Shown here piece after piece: positions 1 through 6,852 of a stretch of DNA of 16,334 bases. The first letter of the stretch is position 1; every line of letters starts with the position of its first letter. Origin of the DNA: WQUF01 sp031549885 (lineage in GTDB: Bacteria; Bacillota; Clostridia; Clostridiales; Clostridiaceae). Where the stretch lies: positions 1 through 16,334 of the forward strand of contig JAVBPD010000074.1 of the NCBI GenBank assembly GCA_031549885.1. Reading direction: 5' to 3'. The position numbers and the translations under genes were made by a program. The notes below the pieces were generated by a model that saw only the letters and a program-made list of their open reading frames with translations, was not told the DNA's origin and ran no database searches.

Positions 1-106
1 TTTTAATATCATCTTGATTTATCCTTTTTATCATTATTTCTTTATATAATATAAAAAAACTTTATAAATGGTGATTATTTTTAAAAAAATTTATTTTTTT
101 AAAATA

Positions 107-135
107 TTGATAATAAGTCGAAATTATATTAGAAT
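107..135 (+). promoter_or_regulatory. Putative sigma-A promoter upstream of the CRISPR repeats
   Basis: A -35-like TTGATA (107-112) is followed after exactly 17 bases by a -10-like TAGAAT (130-135), which predicts a start near 142. The only recognisable element downstream is the repeat pair beginning about 100 bases later. The spacing and the AT-rich intervening sequence suit a CRISPR leader, so this may drive the pre-crRNA. AT-rich clostridial DNA produces such matches by chance, so this is inference from sequence only. Confidence 0.4.
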
Positions 136-242
136 TATAGAAAAATTTAAAAAGACACTTAGAAAGATATTTTCAATAAAAAATTCATGTTAATTTCTTT
201 AAAGCATTGTGATTGCTCAGTTTTTAAATTATTATTGGAAGT

Positions 243-331
243 GTCTGTCCCACGCATGTGGGGGTGAACCGAGCATATTTAAAAAAGGAAGTTTTGATGA
301 AGAGTCTGTCCCACGCATGTGGGGGTGAACC
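243..331 (+). CRISPR. Minimal CRISPR locus, type I-E-like: two repeats, one spacer
   Basis: Two identical 28-base copies lie at 243-270 and 304-331, separated by a 33-base spacer (271-303), giving the 61-base period typical of type I-E arrays. Each repeat contains the short palindrome CCCACGCATGTGGG (stem CCCAC/GTGGG, loop GCAT) and ends in GGGGGTGAACC, as in the well-known I-E repeat class. That ending implies reading on the + strand with the leader on the left. No further copy is visible one period upstream or downstream, and no cas gene is in the window, so it is either an orphan/relict array or an array acting with distant Cas proteins. Both repeats are followed by AGCAT (after an extra G in the first copy), which is unusual for unrelated spacers. 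The perfect identity argues against long decay. Confidence 0.8.
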
Positions 332-400
332 AGCATTAAGCTCATTTCTATTACTGAATTTAGTTAATAATATTAGGCTTCTGAAATGGATGCTTCCTTT

Positions 401-429
401 TTGAGAGTTCTTTATAGAAAAAGTATATT
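401..429 (+). promoter_or_regulatory. Putative sigma-A promoter of the 4-hydroxybutyrate operon
   Basis: TTGAGA (401-406), a 17-base spacer and TATATT (424-429) form a good sigma-A-type promoter predicting a start near 436. That leaves a 5' leader of about 50 bases before the first gene at 487. It is the best candidate for driving the five-gene operon that ends at 4871. I see no operator, riboswitch fold or -24/-12 (sigma-54) element next to it. Confidence 0.5.
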
Positions 430-486
430 ATTTATGATAAAATTTTCTTGAAAACAACCTTTAAATTTTGTATTAAGGGAGAGAGT

Positions 487-741
487 ATGTTAATTGGAAT
501 AAAGTATTGTGGAGGATGTAATCCAAGATATGACAGAAGCAAATTTATAAAATTACTAAATAAAAAATTACCAAGCTGTAAATTTGAGATTATATCTTTA
601 ATTAAAGAATATGATTATGTATTTATAGTTTGCGGATGCGATTCTATCTGTGCAAATGCTAAAAATATAAAATCAAAAAATCCTCTAATATACATTAAAA
701 GTGAGCAAGACTTTGAAAAGTTAAGCTTAATCTCTTCTTAA
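487..741 (+). CDS. Small Cys-rich protein (CGGC motif), first gene of the 4-hydroxybutyrate operon
   Basis: This encodes an 84-residue protein of unknown function. The ATG at 487 is preferred because AAGGGAGAG lies just upstream at the right distance; the in-frame TTG at 448 has no such site. Five or six cysteines stand out: a CGGC motif at residues 8-11 within GIKYCGGCNPRYDR, C31, and a second cluster C49, C51, C55 within VCGCDSIC. Hydrophobic beta-like stretches (FEIISL, YDYVFIVCG) precede the second cluster. The pattern suggests a small metal- or FeS-binding or thiol-redox protein. It lies 43 bases before abfD and probably shares its transcript, so a role in cluster delivery to, or redox maintenance of, the dehydratase is plausible but purely inferred from context. 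I do not recognise a characterised family. Confidence 0.75.
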   Translation: MLIGIKYCGGCNPRYDRSKFIKLLNKKLPSCKFEIISLIKEYDYVFIVCGCDSICANAKNIKSKNPLIYIKSEQDFEKLSLISS

Positions 742-784
742 AAACAAAAAAAATTAATATTCTAATCAATACAAGGAGGTTATT

Positions 785-2236
785 ATGGCACTTAAAAATG
801 GCAATGACTATGTTGAAAGTTTAAGAAAGCTAAACCTGGAAGTTTACTTGTTTGGTGAGAAGGTCGAAAACCCTGTAGACCATCCCATAATCCGCCCTTC
901 ATTAAATTCTGTTATTATGACATATGAACTTGCACAAGATCCTATGTATGAAGATCTGATGACAGCTACATCTAACATCACAGGAAATAAAATCAACAGA
1001 TTTACCCATATCCATCAATCGCCAGATGATTTAATAAAGAAAGTTAAAATGCAAAGGCTTTTAGGTCAAAAAACTGCCTCATGTTTTCAAAGATGTGTTG
1101 GCATGGATGCATTTAATTCAGTATATAGTACAACCTTTGAAATGGATGAGAAATTAAATACAAATTATTTTAAGAAGTTTATAGAATATTTAACCTATGT
1201 TCAAGAAAACGATTTAGTGGTAGATGGCGCTATGACAGATCCAAAAGGAGACCGCTCCTTATCGCCATCGAAGCAAGAAGACCCAGATTTATATCTGCAC
1301 GTAGTAGAAGAGAGTGAAGATGGAATAATTGTAAGAGGAGCAAAAGCGCATCAAACAGGAATAGTAAATTCTCATGAAGTTTTAGTTATGCCAACTCAAA
1401 CCATGAAAGAGGAAGACAAAGACTATGCTGTGTGCTTCTCAATTCCAACAGATACTAAAGGAATTAAAATAATCTATGGTAGGCAATCATGCGATACAAG
1501 AAAATTAGAAGAAGGGCTCATAGATAGAGGGAATCCTAAGTTTGGAGGACATGAAGCTCTTGTAGTATTTGATGATGTATTTGTGCCAAATGATAGAATT
1601 TTCATGTGCAAAGAATATGAATTTTCAGGAATTCTAGTTGAGAGGTTTTCTGGATATCATCGTCAAAGCTATGGAGGATGCAAAGTTGGAGTTGGAGATG
1701 TTTTAATTGGTGCTGCTTCTTTAATAAGCGATTACAATGGAACTACAAAGGCTTCTCATATAAAGGATAAATTAATTGAAATGACCCATTTAAATGAAAC
1801 CCTTTATTCCTGCGGCATTGCATGTTCTTGTGAATCTCATAAAACATCCAGTGGATGCTATGAAATAAATATGCTGCTTGCAAATGTTTGCAAACAAAAT
1901 GTAACAAGATACCCATATGAAATAGCAAGGCTTGCTGAAGATATTGCAGGAGGAATTTTAGTTACAATGCCATCTGAAAAAGACCTAGAAAGCCCTGAAA
2001 CTAAAAAATATGTGGAAAAATATTTAAAAGCTAAAAAGGGAGTTTTAGTTAAAAACAGGATGAAGGTTTTAAGATTAATAGAAAATATAACATTAGGCAC
2101 TGCAGCTGTCGGATATAGAACAGAATCAATGCATGGTGCAGGTTCTCCTCAAGCTCAGAGGATTATGATTTCAAGGCAATCAAATTTAGAATCAAAAAAA
2201 TCTCTTGTTAAAGATATTTTAGATATTGAAGAATAA
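785..2236 (+). CDS. abfD: 4-hydroxybutyryl-CoA dehydratase / vinylacetyl-CoA delta-isomerase
   Basis: This 483-residue protein closely resembles Clostridium aminobutyricum AbfD, an FAD and [4Fe-4S] enzyme that dehydrates 4-hydroxybutyryl-CoA to crotonyl-CoA by a ketyl-radical mechanism and isomerises vinylacetyl-CoA. The residues known for the family are visible. Cluster ligands are C100 and C104 (in ASCFQRCVGMD), H292 and C299 (in GYHRQSYGGCKVG); Y296, K300 and E257 sit in the active site; and E447 in RTESMHGAG corresponds to the second catalytic glutamate. Length is slightly below the usual ~490 because of a shorter segment around residues 400-425. A strong site (AAGGAGGT at 773-780) precedes the ATG. 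The CoA-transferase that supplies its substrate follows 17 bases downstream. The enzyme is a cytoplasmic homotetramer in the family and is inactivated by oxygen, which implies an anaerobic host. Confidence 0.97.
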   Translation: MALKNGNDYVESLRKLNLEVYLFGEKVENPVDHPIIRPSLNSVIMTYELAQDPMYEDLMTATSNITGNKINRFTHIHQSPDDLIKKVKMQRLLGQKTASCFQRCVGMDAFNSVYSTTFEMDEKLNTNYFKKFIEYLTYVQENDLVVDGAMTDPKGDRSLSPSKQEDPDLYLHVVEESEDGIIVRGAKAHQTGIVNSHEVLVMPTQTMKEEDKDYAVCFSIPTDTKGIKIIYGRQSCDTRKLEEGLIDRGNPKFGGHEALVVFDDVFVPNDRIFMCKEYEFSGILVERFSGYHRQSYGGCKVGVGDVLIGAASLISDYNGTTKASHIKDKLIEMTHLNETLYSCGIACSCESHKTSSGCYEINMLLANVCKQNVTRYPYEIARLAEDIAGGILVTMPSEKDLESPETKKYVEKYLKAKKGVLVKNRMKVLRLIENITLGTAAVGYRTESMHGAGSPQAQRIMISRQSNLESKKSLVKDILDIEE

Positions 2237-2253
2237 GGGAAAGTGGTGTAAAA

Positions 2254-3531
2254 ATGGCAAGGTTTTTAAATTCAAACGAAGCTGTTAAATACATAGAATC
2301 TTTTAATAGAGTTGTAGTTGCGCATGCTTGTGGAGAGCCTCAGGAAATTACAAAAGCATTGGTGGAAAATGCTTCAAATTATAAAGATGTTGAAATACTT
2401 CATATGGTAGCCATGGGCAAAGGGGAATATTGCAACCCTAAGTATAGTGAAAATTTTATCCACAATGCTATTTTTGTAGGAGGATCCACAAGATCTGCAA
2501 TAGCTGAAGGAAGAGGAGATTATACTCCTTGCTTCTTTTTCGAAGTGCCAAAGTTATTTAAGAAAAAAATTCTCCCTGTGGATGTAGCTTTAATATCTGT
2601 TTCTAAGCCAAATAAGCTTGGATATTGCAGCTTAGGAGTTTCAGTAGATTATACAAAATCAGCAGCAGAATGTGCAAAAATAGTAATAGCGCAGGTAAAT
2701 GACAAATATCCAGAAACCTTTGGAGATTCATTTATTCACATAAATGATATAGATTATGCAGTTGAAGCATCTTGCGATGTAATAGAGCTTCCAAGAGCGA
2801 AAATAGGAGATATTGAGAAAAAAATTGGTGAAAATTGTGCTTCCTTAATAAAAGATGGATCTACGTTGCAATTAGGAATTGGAGCTATTCCAGATGCTGT
2901 TCTTTCATTTTTAGATACAAAAAATGACCTTGGAATTCATTCAGAGATGTTTTCAGATGGAGTTTTAGAACTTGTAGAAAGAGGAAACATTAACAATAAA
3001 GCAAAGTCTATCAATAAAGATAAATTTGTAGCTTCTTTTTTAATGGGATCAAGAAAGTTATATGAATTTGTGGATAAAAATCCAATGGTGTCAATGCATC
3101 CTGTGGATTATGTTAATAATCCTTATATTATTTCACAAAATCATAGAATGGTGTCCATTAATTCAGCAATACAAGTGGATTTGATGGGGCAAGTTAATGC
3201 AGAATCCATAGGTTATACTCAATTTAGCGGTACAGGTGGACAAGTAGACTTTTTAAGGGGAGTGTCCCTTAGCGATGATGGAGTTTCAATTATAGCACTG
3301 CCATCTACAGCATCAAAGGGAAAGATTTCAAGAATTGTACCTGTTTTAGATGAAGGTGCTACTGTTACAAGTTCAAGAAATGACGTAGGTTATGTTGTAA
3401 CTGAATATGGCATAGCAGACCTTAGAGGGAAAACTTTAAGAGATAGGGCGAGAGCTTTAATTGATATTGCTCATCCTGACTTTAAGGATATGCTTATTGA
3501 AAAGGCCAAGGAAAAATTTAAAATATTTTAA
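2254..3531 (+). CDS. abfT: 4-hydroxybutyrate CoA-transferase
   Basis: This 425-residue family I CoA-transferase is of the acetyl-CoA hydrolase/4-hydroxybutyrate CoA-transferase group (AbfT/Cat2). It transfers CoA from acetyl-CoA or butyryl-CoA to 4-hydroxybutyrate. Visible landmarks are LGIGAIPDAV (207-216), the catalytic glutamate E231 in GIHSEMFSDG, the glycine-rich SGTGGQVDF (325-333) and the C-terminal VVTEYGIADLRGKTLRDRA block (381-399). Length matches the family. It starts 17 bases after abfD with a modest GGTG-type site and precedes the lactonase by about 20 bases, so it is almost certainly in the same transcript. Related transferases act on other short acyl groups, but the position beside abfD makes 4-hydroxybutyrate the obvious substrate. 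The symbol cat2 is used for the same function in other clostridia. Confidence 0.93.
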   Translation: MARFLNSNEAVKYIESFNRVVVAHACGEPQEITKALVENASNYKDVEILHMVAMGKGEYCNPKYSENFIHNAIFVGGSTRSAIAEGRGDYTPCFFFEVPKLFKKKILPVDVALISVSKPNKLGYCSLGVSVDYTKSAAECAKIVIAQVNDKYPETFGDSFIHINDIDYAVEASCDVIELPRAKIGDIEKKIGENCASLIKDGSTLQLGIGAIPDAVLSFLDTKNDLGIHSEMFSDGVLELVERGNINNKAKSINKDKFVASFLMGSRKLYEFVDKNPMVSMHPVDYVNNPYIISQNHRMVSINSAIQVDLMGQVNAESIGYTQFSGTGGQVDFLRGVSLSDDGVSIIALPSTASKGKISRIVPVLDEGATVTSSRNDVGYVVTEYGIADLRGKTLRDRARALIDIAHPDFKDMLIEKAKEKFKIF

Positions 3532-3552
3532 AAAATTATTTTGGAGGATATT

Positions 3553-4329
3553 ATGAAATTATATTTTTTTGAAGGCAGTATTTTGAGAAGTCAAAAGGGA
3601 TTCTTTATATCTGGCAAAGGATCAGAAAAGTTTGATGTTCCCGTGCCATATTTTTTAATTGAACATGAAAAGGGATATGTATTATTTGATTCAGGGCACA
3701 ATTATAGAACTATAAAAGAGTCAAGAGAATTTTTAGGGGATGCTATATATAACGCTTATGATCCATATATGACAGAGGATGGATATGTGTTAAACAACCT
3801 TAAAAGAGCAGGGGTTTCTCCTTCTGATATTAAATATGTAATTTGCTCTCATTTGCATTTTGATCACACTGGAGGCATAGGAGAATTTCCAAATGCTAAA
3901 TACATAGTGCAAAGGCAAGAGCTCCATTATGCATATGTGCCAGACAATTTTATGAAAGCAGCTTATATGAGGGAGGACTTTGATAAAGATCTAAACTGGG
4001 TATTATTAGAAGGATGGCAAGATAATAAATATGATGTTTTTGATGACGGAAAATTAATAATTTACTTTACACCAGGTCACACTCCAGGACACCAATCGCT
4101 TCTTGTAAATTTAGAAAAAGATGGTTCAATGATGCTTACTGCAGATGCTTGCTATACAGATGAAAATTTAGAAAAATATCTTTTATCAGGACTTTCTTGC
4201 GACAATTCAGCATATATTAAAAGCTTAAAGGTGTTTAATGAAATGAAAGATAGAGGAATAAAAATAGTAACAGGTCATGATCCAAATAGCTGGCCAGGTT
4301 ATAAATTGTTCCCAGAGTTTTATGAATAA
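3553..4329 (+). CDS. Metallo-beta-lactamase-fold lactonase, AiiA/BlcC (AttM) type
   Basis: This 258-residue cytoplasmic hydrolase has no signal peptide. It carries the complete dinuclear metal site of the N-acyl-homoserine lactonase group: HLHFDH (H100, H102, D104, H105), H176 in TPGHTPGH, D198 in LTADACY with the neighbouring Y201, and H242 in TGHDPNSW. The best start is the ATG at 3553 behind TTGGAGGATATT; the TTG at 3541 is part of that ribosome binding site. Members of this family open lactone rings. Agrobacterium BlcC/AttM hydrolyses gamma-butyrolactone to 4-hydroxybutyrate, and some relatives quench acyl-homoserine lactones. Because the gene sits directly after the 4-hydroxybutyrate CoA-transferase, gamma-butyrolactone or a similar lactone is the likely substrate. 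That substrate is inferred from context; the fold and metal site are read from the sequence. Confidence 0.88.
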   Translation: MKLYFFEGSILRSQKGFFISGKGSEKFDVPVPYFLIEHEKGYVLFDSGHNYRTIKESREFLGDAIYNAYDPYMTEDGYVLNNLKRAGVSPSDIKYVICSHLHFDHTGGIGEFPNAKYIVQRQELHYAYVPDNFMKAAYMREDFDKDLNWVLLEGWQDNKYDVFDDGKLIIYFTPGHTPGHQSLLVNLEKDGSMMLTADACYTDENLEKYLLSGLSCDNSAYIKSLKVFNEMKDRGIKIVTGHDPNSWPGYKLFPEFYE

Positions 4330-4367
4330 TTGCTTTAATAAATAAACATAAACAGGAGGTTAAGTGC

Positions 4368-4871
4368 ATGAAAGAAATATTTAGTAGGCGAAGTGTAAGA
4401 AAGTATAAAAACGAGCAAGTACCTTATGACTTAGTTGAAACTATAGTTAAGGCTGGAATGGCTGCCCCTTCTGCAGGAAATGAAAGGACTTGGCATTTTA
4501 TTATTATAAATGATAAAAATCTACTTATAAATATTACAAAAGTTCATCCTCATGCAAATATGCTAAAGGAAAGCCCTGTAGCTATTGTAGTATGTTCTGA
4601 TTTATCTTTACAAAAATATAAAGACTTTTGGGTGCAAGATTGTTCTGCTGCTACAGAAAATATGCTTTTAGAAGCTACTCATTTAGGCCTTGGCTCAGTT
4701 TGGCTAGGCGTATATCCTGTAGAGGAAAGAGTTAAAAATATACAAAATATACTTAAATTACCACAAAATGTAATACCATTATCAATTGTTTCACTGGGTT
4801 ATCCAATAGAAACTCCTGCATATGTTGATGATCGATATGATCCAACTAGGATACATCATAATATTTGGTAA
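4368..4871 (+). CDS. Small nitroreductase-family flavoprotein
   Basis: This 167-residue FMN-binding nitroreductase-like protein has the N-terminal RRSVRKY (7-13) and PSAGNERTWHF (34-44) segments that bind the flavin phosphate and ring, and a C-terminal SLGYP (142-146) typical of the family. It belongs to the short clostridial type that works as a homodimer and usually reduces nitro-aromatics, quinones or flavins with NAD(P)H; the natural substrate cannot be told from sequence. AGGAGG sits 8 bases before the ATG. It is 38 bases after the lactonase and before a terminator, so it is probably the last gene of the operon. It might supply reduced flavin or keep the oxygen-sensitive dehydratase active, but it could also be an unrelated passenger. 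Confidence 0.88.
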   Translation: MKEIFSRRSVRKYKNEQVPYDLVETIVKAGMAAPSAGNERTWHFIIINDKNLLINITKVHPHANMLKESPVAIVVCSDLSLQKYKDFWVQDCSAATENMLLEATHLGLGSVWLGVYPVEERVKNIQNILKLPQNVIPLSIVSLGYPIETPAYVDDRYDPTRIHHNIW

Positions 4872-4891
4872 AGCATAGTGAATATAAAGTT

Positions 4892-4929
4892 AAACTCACT
4901 AAGTTAAAGTTCTAATTTGGTGAGTTTTT
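4892..4929 (+). terminator. Putative terminator after the 4-hydroxybutyrate operon
   Basis: The left arm AAACTCAC (4892-4899) pairs with GTGAGTTT (4920-4927) across a 20-base loop, and the right arm runs into a short T stretch (TTTTT to 4929). The stem is AT-rich with a long loop, so termination may be partial and the next gene could receive readthrough. Confidence 0.5.
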
Positions 4930-4951
4930 AACATTCTTGGAGGTTTTTTAT

Positions 4952-5341
4952 ATGTATAATAATGATGAGGGTTTTATATCAAGGCAAATAAAATCTCTTG
5001 CAAAAGCCATATCAAGTTTAATATTTGATAAAGAATTACCTGCCAATATAATTAGTGAAGCTGGTGCTATTACTGAGGATAATTTTTTAGCATATCGCTT
5101 AAATAAACTCGTAAATTCTGGTGATATTAATAAAGCTGAAAATTTGTTATTTACTGAAATAGAACATTATAGATCTGAAGCTAATTTTAAAATAGCCTTA
5201 GAGTTTTATGAAAAATTAAATGAATTAGATGAAAATACGTTAAATAAATATAACTTTTCAAAACAGGAAATTGTAGATGGTTTAAATGAGATAAAGCGAA
5301 TATACGAAGTTTTTGATGAATCAAAAAAAAATTCAATATAG
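4952..5341 (+). CDS. DUF6483-like small helical protein
   Basis: This 129-residue protein is hydrophilic and predicted to be almost entirely alpha-helical, with no signal peptide or membrane segment. The opening GFISRQIKSLAKAISSLIFDK (residues 7-27) is an amphipathic helix resembling the start of DUF6483 proteins, followed by helical pairs (residues 30-115) reminiscent of TPR-like repeats. The ATG at 4952 follows TTGGAGG (4937-4943) at a good distance; an in-frame TTG at 4937 is part of that site and is rejected as a start. The gene lies alone between two terminators, so it is probably monocistronic or fed by leakage from the operon upstream. Its function is unknown, and the family assignment rests on memory of the N-terminal pattern only. 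Confidence 0.75.
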   Translation: MYNNDEGFISRQIKSLAKAISSLIFDKELPANIISEAGAITEDNFLAYRLNKLVNSGDINKAENLLFTEIEHYRSEANFKIALEFYEKLNELDENTLNKYNFSKQEIVDGLNEIKRIYEVFDESKKNSI

Positions 5342-5348
5342 ATAAAAT

Positions 5349-5402
5349 GGGTATTTTAATAATTTAAAGCAATAAACTTTAGATTAAAGAATACCTTTTT
5401 TC
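5349..5402 (+). terminator. Rho-independent terminator after the DUF6483-like gene
   Basis: GGTATT (5350-5355) pairs with AATACC (5390-5395), extended inward by TTAAT/ATTAA with a two-base bulge and by TAAAG (5365-5369)/CTTTA (5377-5381). A run of T (5396-5401) follows the stem directly. This separates the gene from the yqfC-yqfD block. Confidence 0.75.
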
Positions 5403-5422
5403 TTTATTTACAGTAATATTTA

Positions 5423-5451
5423 TACTATTTTACCTTAATAAATCATAAATT
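5423..5451 (+). promoter_or_regulatory. Candidate sigma-E (sporulation) promoter for yqfC-yqfD
   Basis: TACTATT (5423-5429) matches six of seven positions of the mother-cell sigma-E -35 pattern, and after 14 bases CATAAATT (5444-5451) matches six of eight of the -10 pattern CATACAAT. In Bacillus yqfC-yqfD is under sigma-E control, so the site fits the genes. AT-rich sequence makes such matches easy, so this is a tentative call; no convincing sigma-A promoter is seen in this gap. Confidence 0.35.
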
Positions 5452-5482
5452 AGTTATGAAATAATTAATTGAGGTAGCTTTA

Positions 5483-5731
5483 ATGGATAACTCTATAATT
5501 TCTGAATTAATAGATCAGTGGCCAAAAATAACTATAATAGGCAAAGATGAGATAATAATTGAAAATCACAATGGAATAGAGATTTTTGGCAAAAATGATA
5601 TAACCATAATAACTAAAGTTGGAAGAATATCTTTATATGGGGATGATTTTAAAATAGTATTTATGTCTGGAGGAACCATTGTGATAAATGGAATAATTAA
5701 AAAGGTGGAATTTGAAAATAATGGTAAATAA
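5483..5731 (+). CDS. yqfC: Sporulation protein YqfC family
   Basis: This 82-residue beta-rich protein lacks a signal peptide. Its alternating hydrophobic strands (ITIIGKDEIIIENHNGIEIF, then ISLYGDDFKIVFMSGGTIVINGII) are typical of the YqfC/YabP group, small proteins made during sporulation and encoded next to yqfD. Length is slightly below the ~90-100 residues of Bacillus YqfC. GAGGT at 5471-5475 precedes the ATG. The end overlaps the start of yqfD by 11 bases, which suggests translational coupling. The molecular role is not known; a part in spore coat or envelope formation is inferred from the family. Confidence 0.88.
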   Translation: MDNSIISELIDQWPKITIIGKDEIIIENHNGIEIFGKNDITIITKVGRISLYGDDFKIVFMSGGTIVINGIIKKVEFENNGK

Positions 5732-6830
5732 AAAGATCAATAATGTAAAAAAATATAAAGTAGCTGTAAATATTCTAACGCATTATCCTGAAAAGTTAAT
5801 TAATTATCTTTGGGAAAATGATGTTAAAATTAAAAATTTTAAAAGGCAGAGTTTTGTTGAAATCTATTTTGAGATAGATAATGATAAAATTCCTCTTTTA
5901 GAAAAGTTTTGTGAAGAAACTAACAGCAAAATAGAGATGATTAAAACTGTTTCATGGCATAAAATATTAATATTTCTTAAAAAAAGATCTGCAGTTGTAT
6001 TTATATTTTTATTTTGCATCGGGATTTTTTTATATTTTGAAAATTTCATATGGAAAATGGATATAGAAACAGATTCTATAGTATCTCCACTTGAAGTGCG
6101 AAAGATACTTTATGAAAATGGAATTGTAGAAGGCATGGCAAAGAAAGATTTTAATTTTAGAAAAGCTGAAGAAATTTTAATAAATAGCGATGAAAATATT
6201 TTATGGTGCAAAGCAAGAGTTGTAGGAGGGATTTTAAACATCGATGTAGAAGAAAAAATAACCCCTCCAAATTTAAACAATAATGATATAAAATATGAAA
6301 TTAGATCTATAAAAAATGGTGTAGTTGAAAGGTTTTATTCTACAAAAGGAATTGTTACAGTATCAAAGGGAGAAACTGTAAAAAAGGGAGATCTTTTAAT
6401 TCAAACCACTGGCAAAGGCGCAGAGGGAGACGTTTTTGCACAGGTATTTTATGAATCAGAATCTGCATATCCACTGAAAAAGAAGGAAAAGATATTGTCA
6501 GGAAATAGCATGACCAACATTGCCATAAATTTATTTAATAATGAATTTAAAATTAAAAATAGTGATATAAATTATGATAAATATGATAAAATAGAAACTA
6601 ATATAGGGCCATTAAGGATTACAAAATACATTGAATATACAGAAAATATGGTAGACTTAGATCAAGATAAAATAATAGAATATGCTAAAAAAGAACTTAC
6701 ATATAAGATCATAAGAAATTGTGATAGAGCTATAGACGTAAAAGATACTATAATTGACAAAAAACAAATAAACGATACACTTGTTGTAAAGTTGCTTTTA
6801 ATTGGGGTAGAAAACATAGCAGAGAAATAA
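5721..6830 (+). CDS. yqfD: Sporulation protein YqfD
   Basis: This 369-residue protein has a cytoplasmic N-terminal domain (about 1-85), a single membrane span (about 91-107, AVVFIFLFCIGIFLYF) and a large domain on the other side of the membrane (about 110-369), the standard YqfD architecture. The ATG at 5721 is chosen as the start; GGTGG at 5704-5708 lies 12 bases upstream. A TTG at 5712 in the same frame is possible but too close to that site. Length is a little shorter than the ~398 residues of Bacillus YqfD. YqfD is conserved in endospore formers and made in the mother cell; its biochemical function is unknown. In Bacillus phoH follows, but here pgpH comes directly, 22 bases later. Confidence 0.93.
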   Translation: MVNKKINNVKKYKVAVNILTHYPEKLINYLWENDVKIKNFKRQSFVEIYFEIDNDKIPLLEKFCEETNSKIEMIKTVSWHKILIFLKKRSAVVFIFLFCIGIFLYFENFIWKMDIETDSIVSPLEVRKILYENGIVEGMAKKDFNFRKAEEILINSDENILWCKARVVGGILNIDVEEKITPPNLNNNDIKYEIRSIKNGVVERFYSTKGIVTVSKGETVKKGDLLIQTTGKGAEGDVFAQVFYESESAYPLKKKEKILSGNSMTNIAINLFNNEFKIKNSDINYDKYDKIETNIGPLRITKYIEYTENMVDLDQDKIIEYAKKELTYKIIRNCDRAIDVKDTIIDKKQINDTLVVKLLLIGVENIAEK

Positions 6831-6852
6831 AATTAAGGGTGTGTTAGATTCA

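Noticed and set aside
1..12. Minus-strand ATG (complement of CAT at 10-12) with an AAAAAGGA-like site at about 24-32, possibly the start of a gene leaving the window on the left
   Set aside because: Only four codons are inside the window; an AT-rich chance match cannot be excluded.
81..102. Inverted A/T tract TTAAAAAAAT with ATTTTTTTAA
   Set aside because: It consists only of A and T with almost no loop, so it is neither a convincing terminator nor a specific binding site; probably a bent A-tract.
381..404. Possible sigma-54 (-24/-12) promoter for the abf operon
   Set aside because: There is no GG-N10-GC pair at the needed spacing, while a good sigma-A-type promoter overlaps the region.
448..486. 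Upstream TTG start for the small Cys-rich protein
   Set aside because: No ribosome binding site precedes it, and a proper one sits before the ATG at 487.
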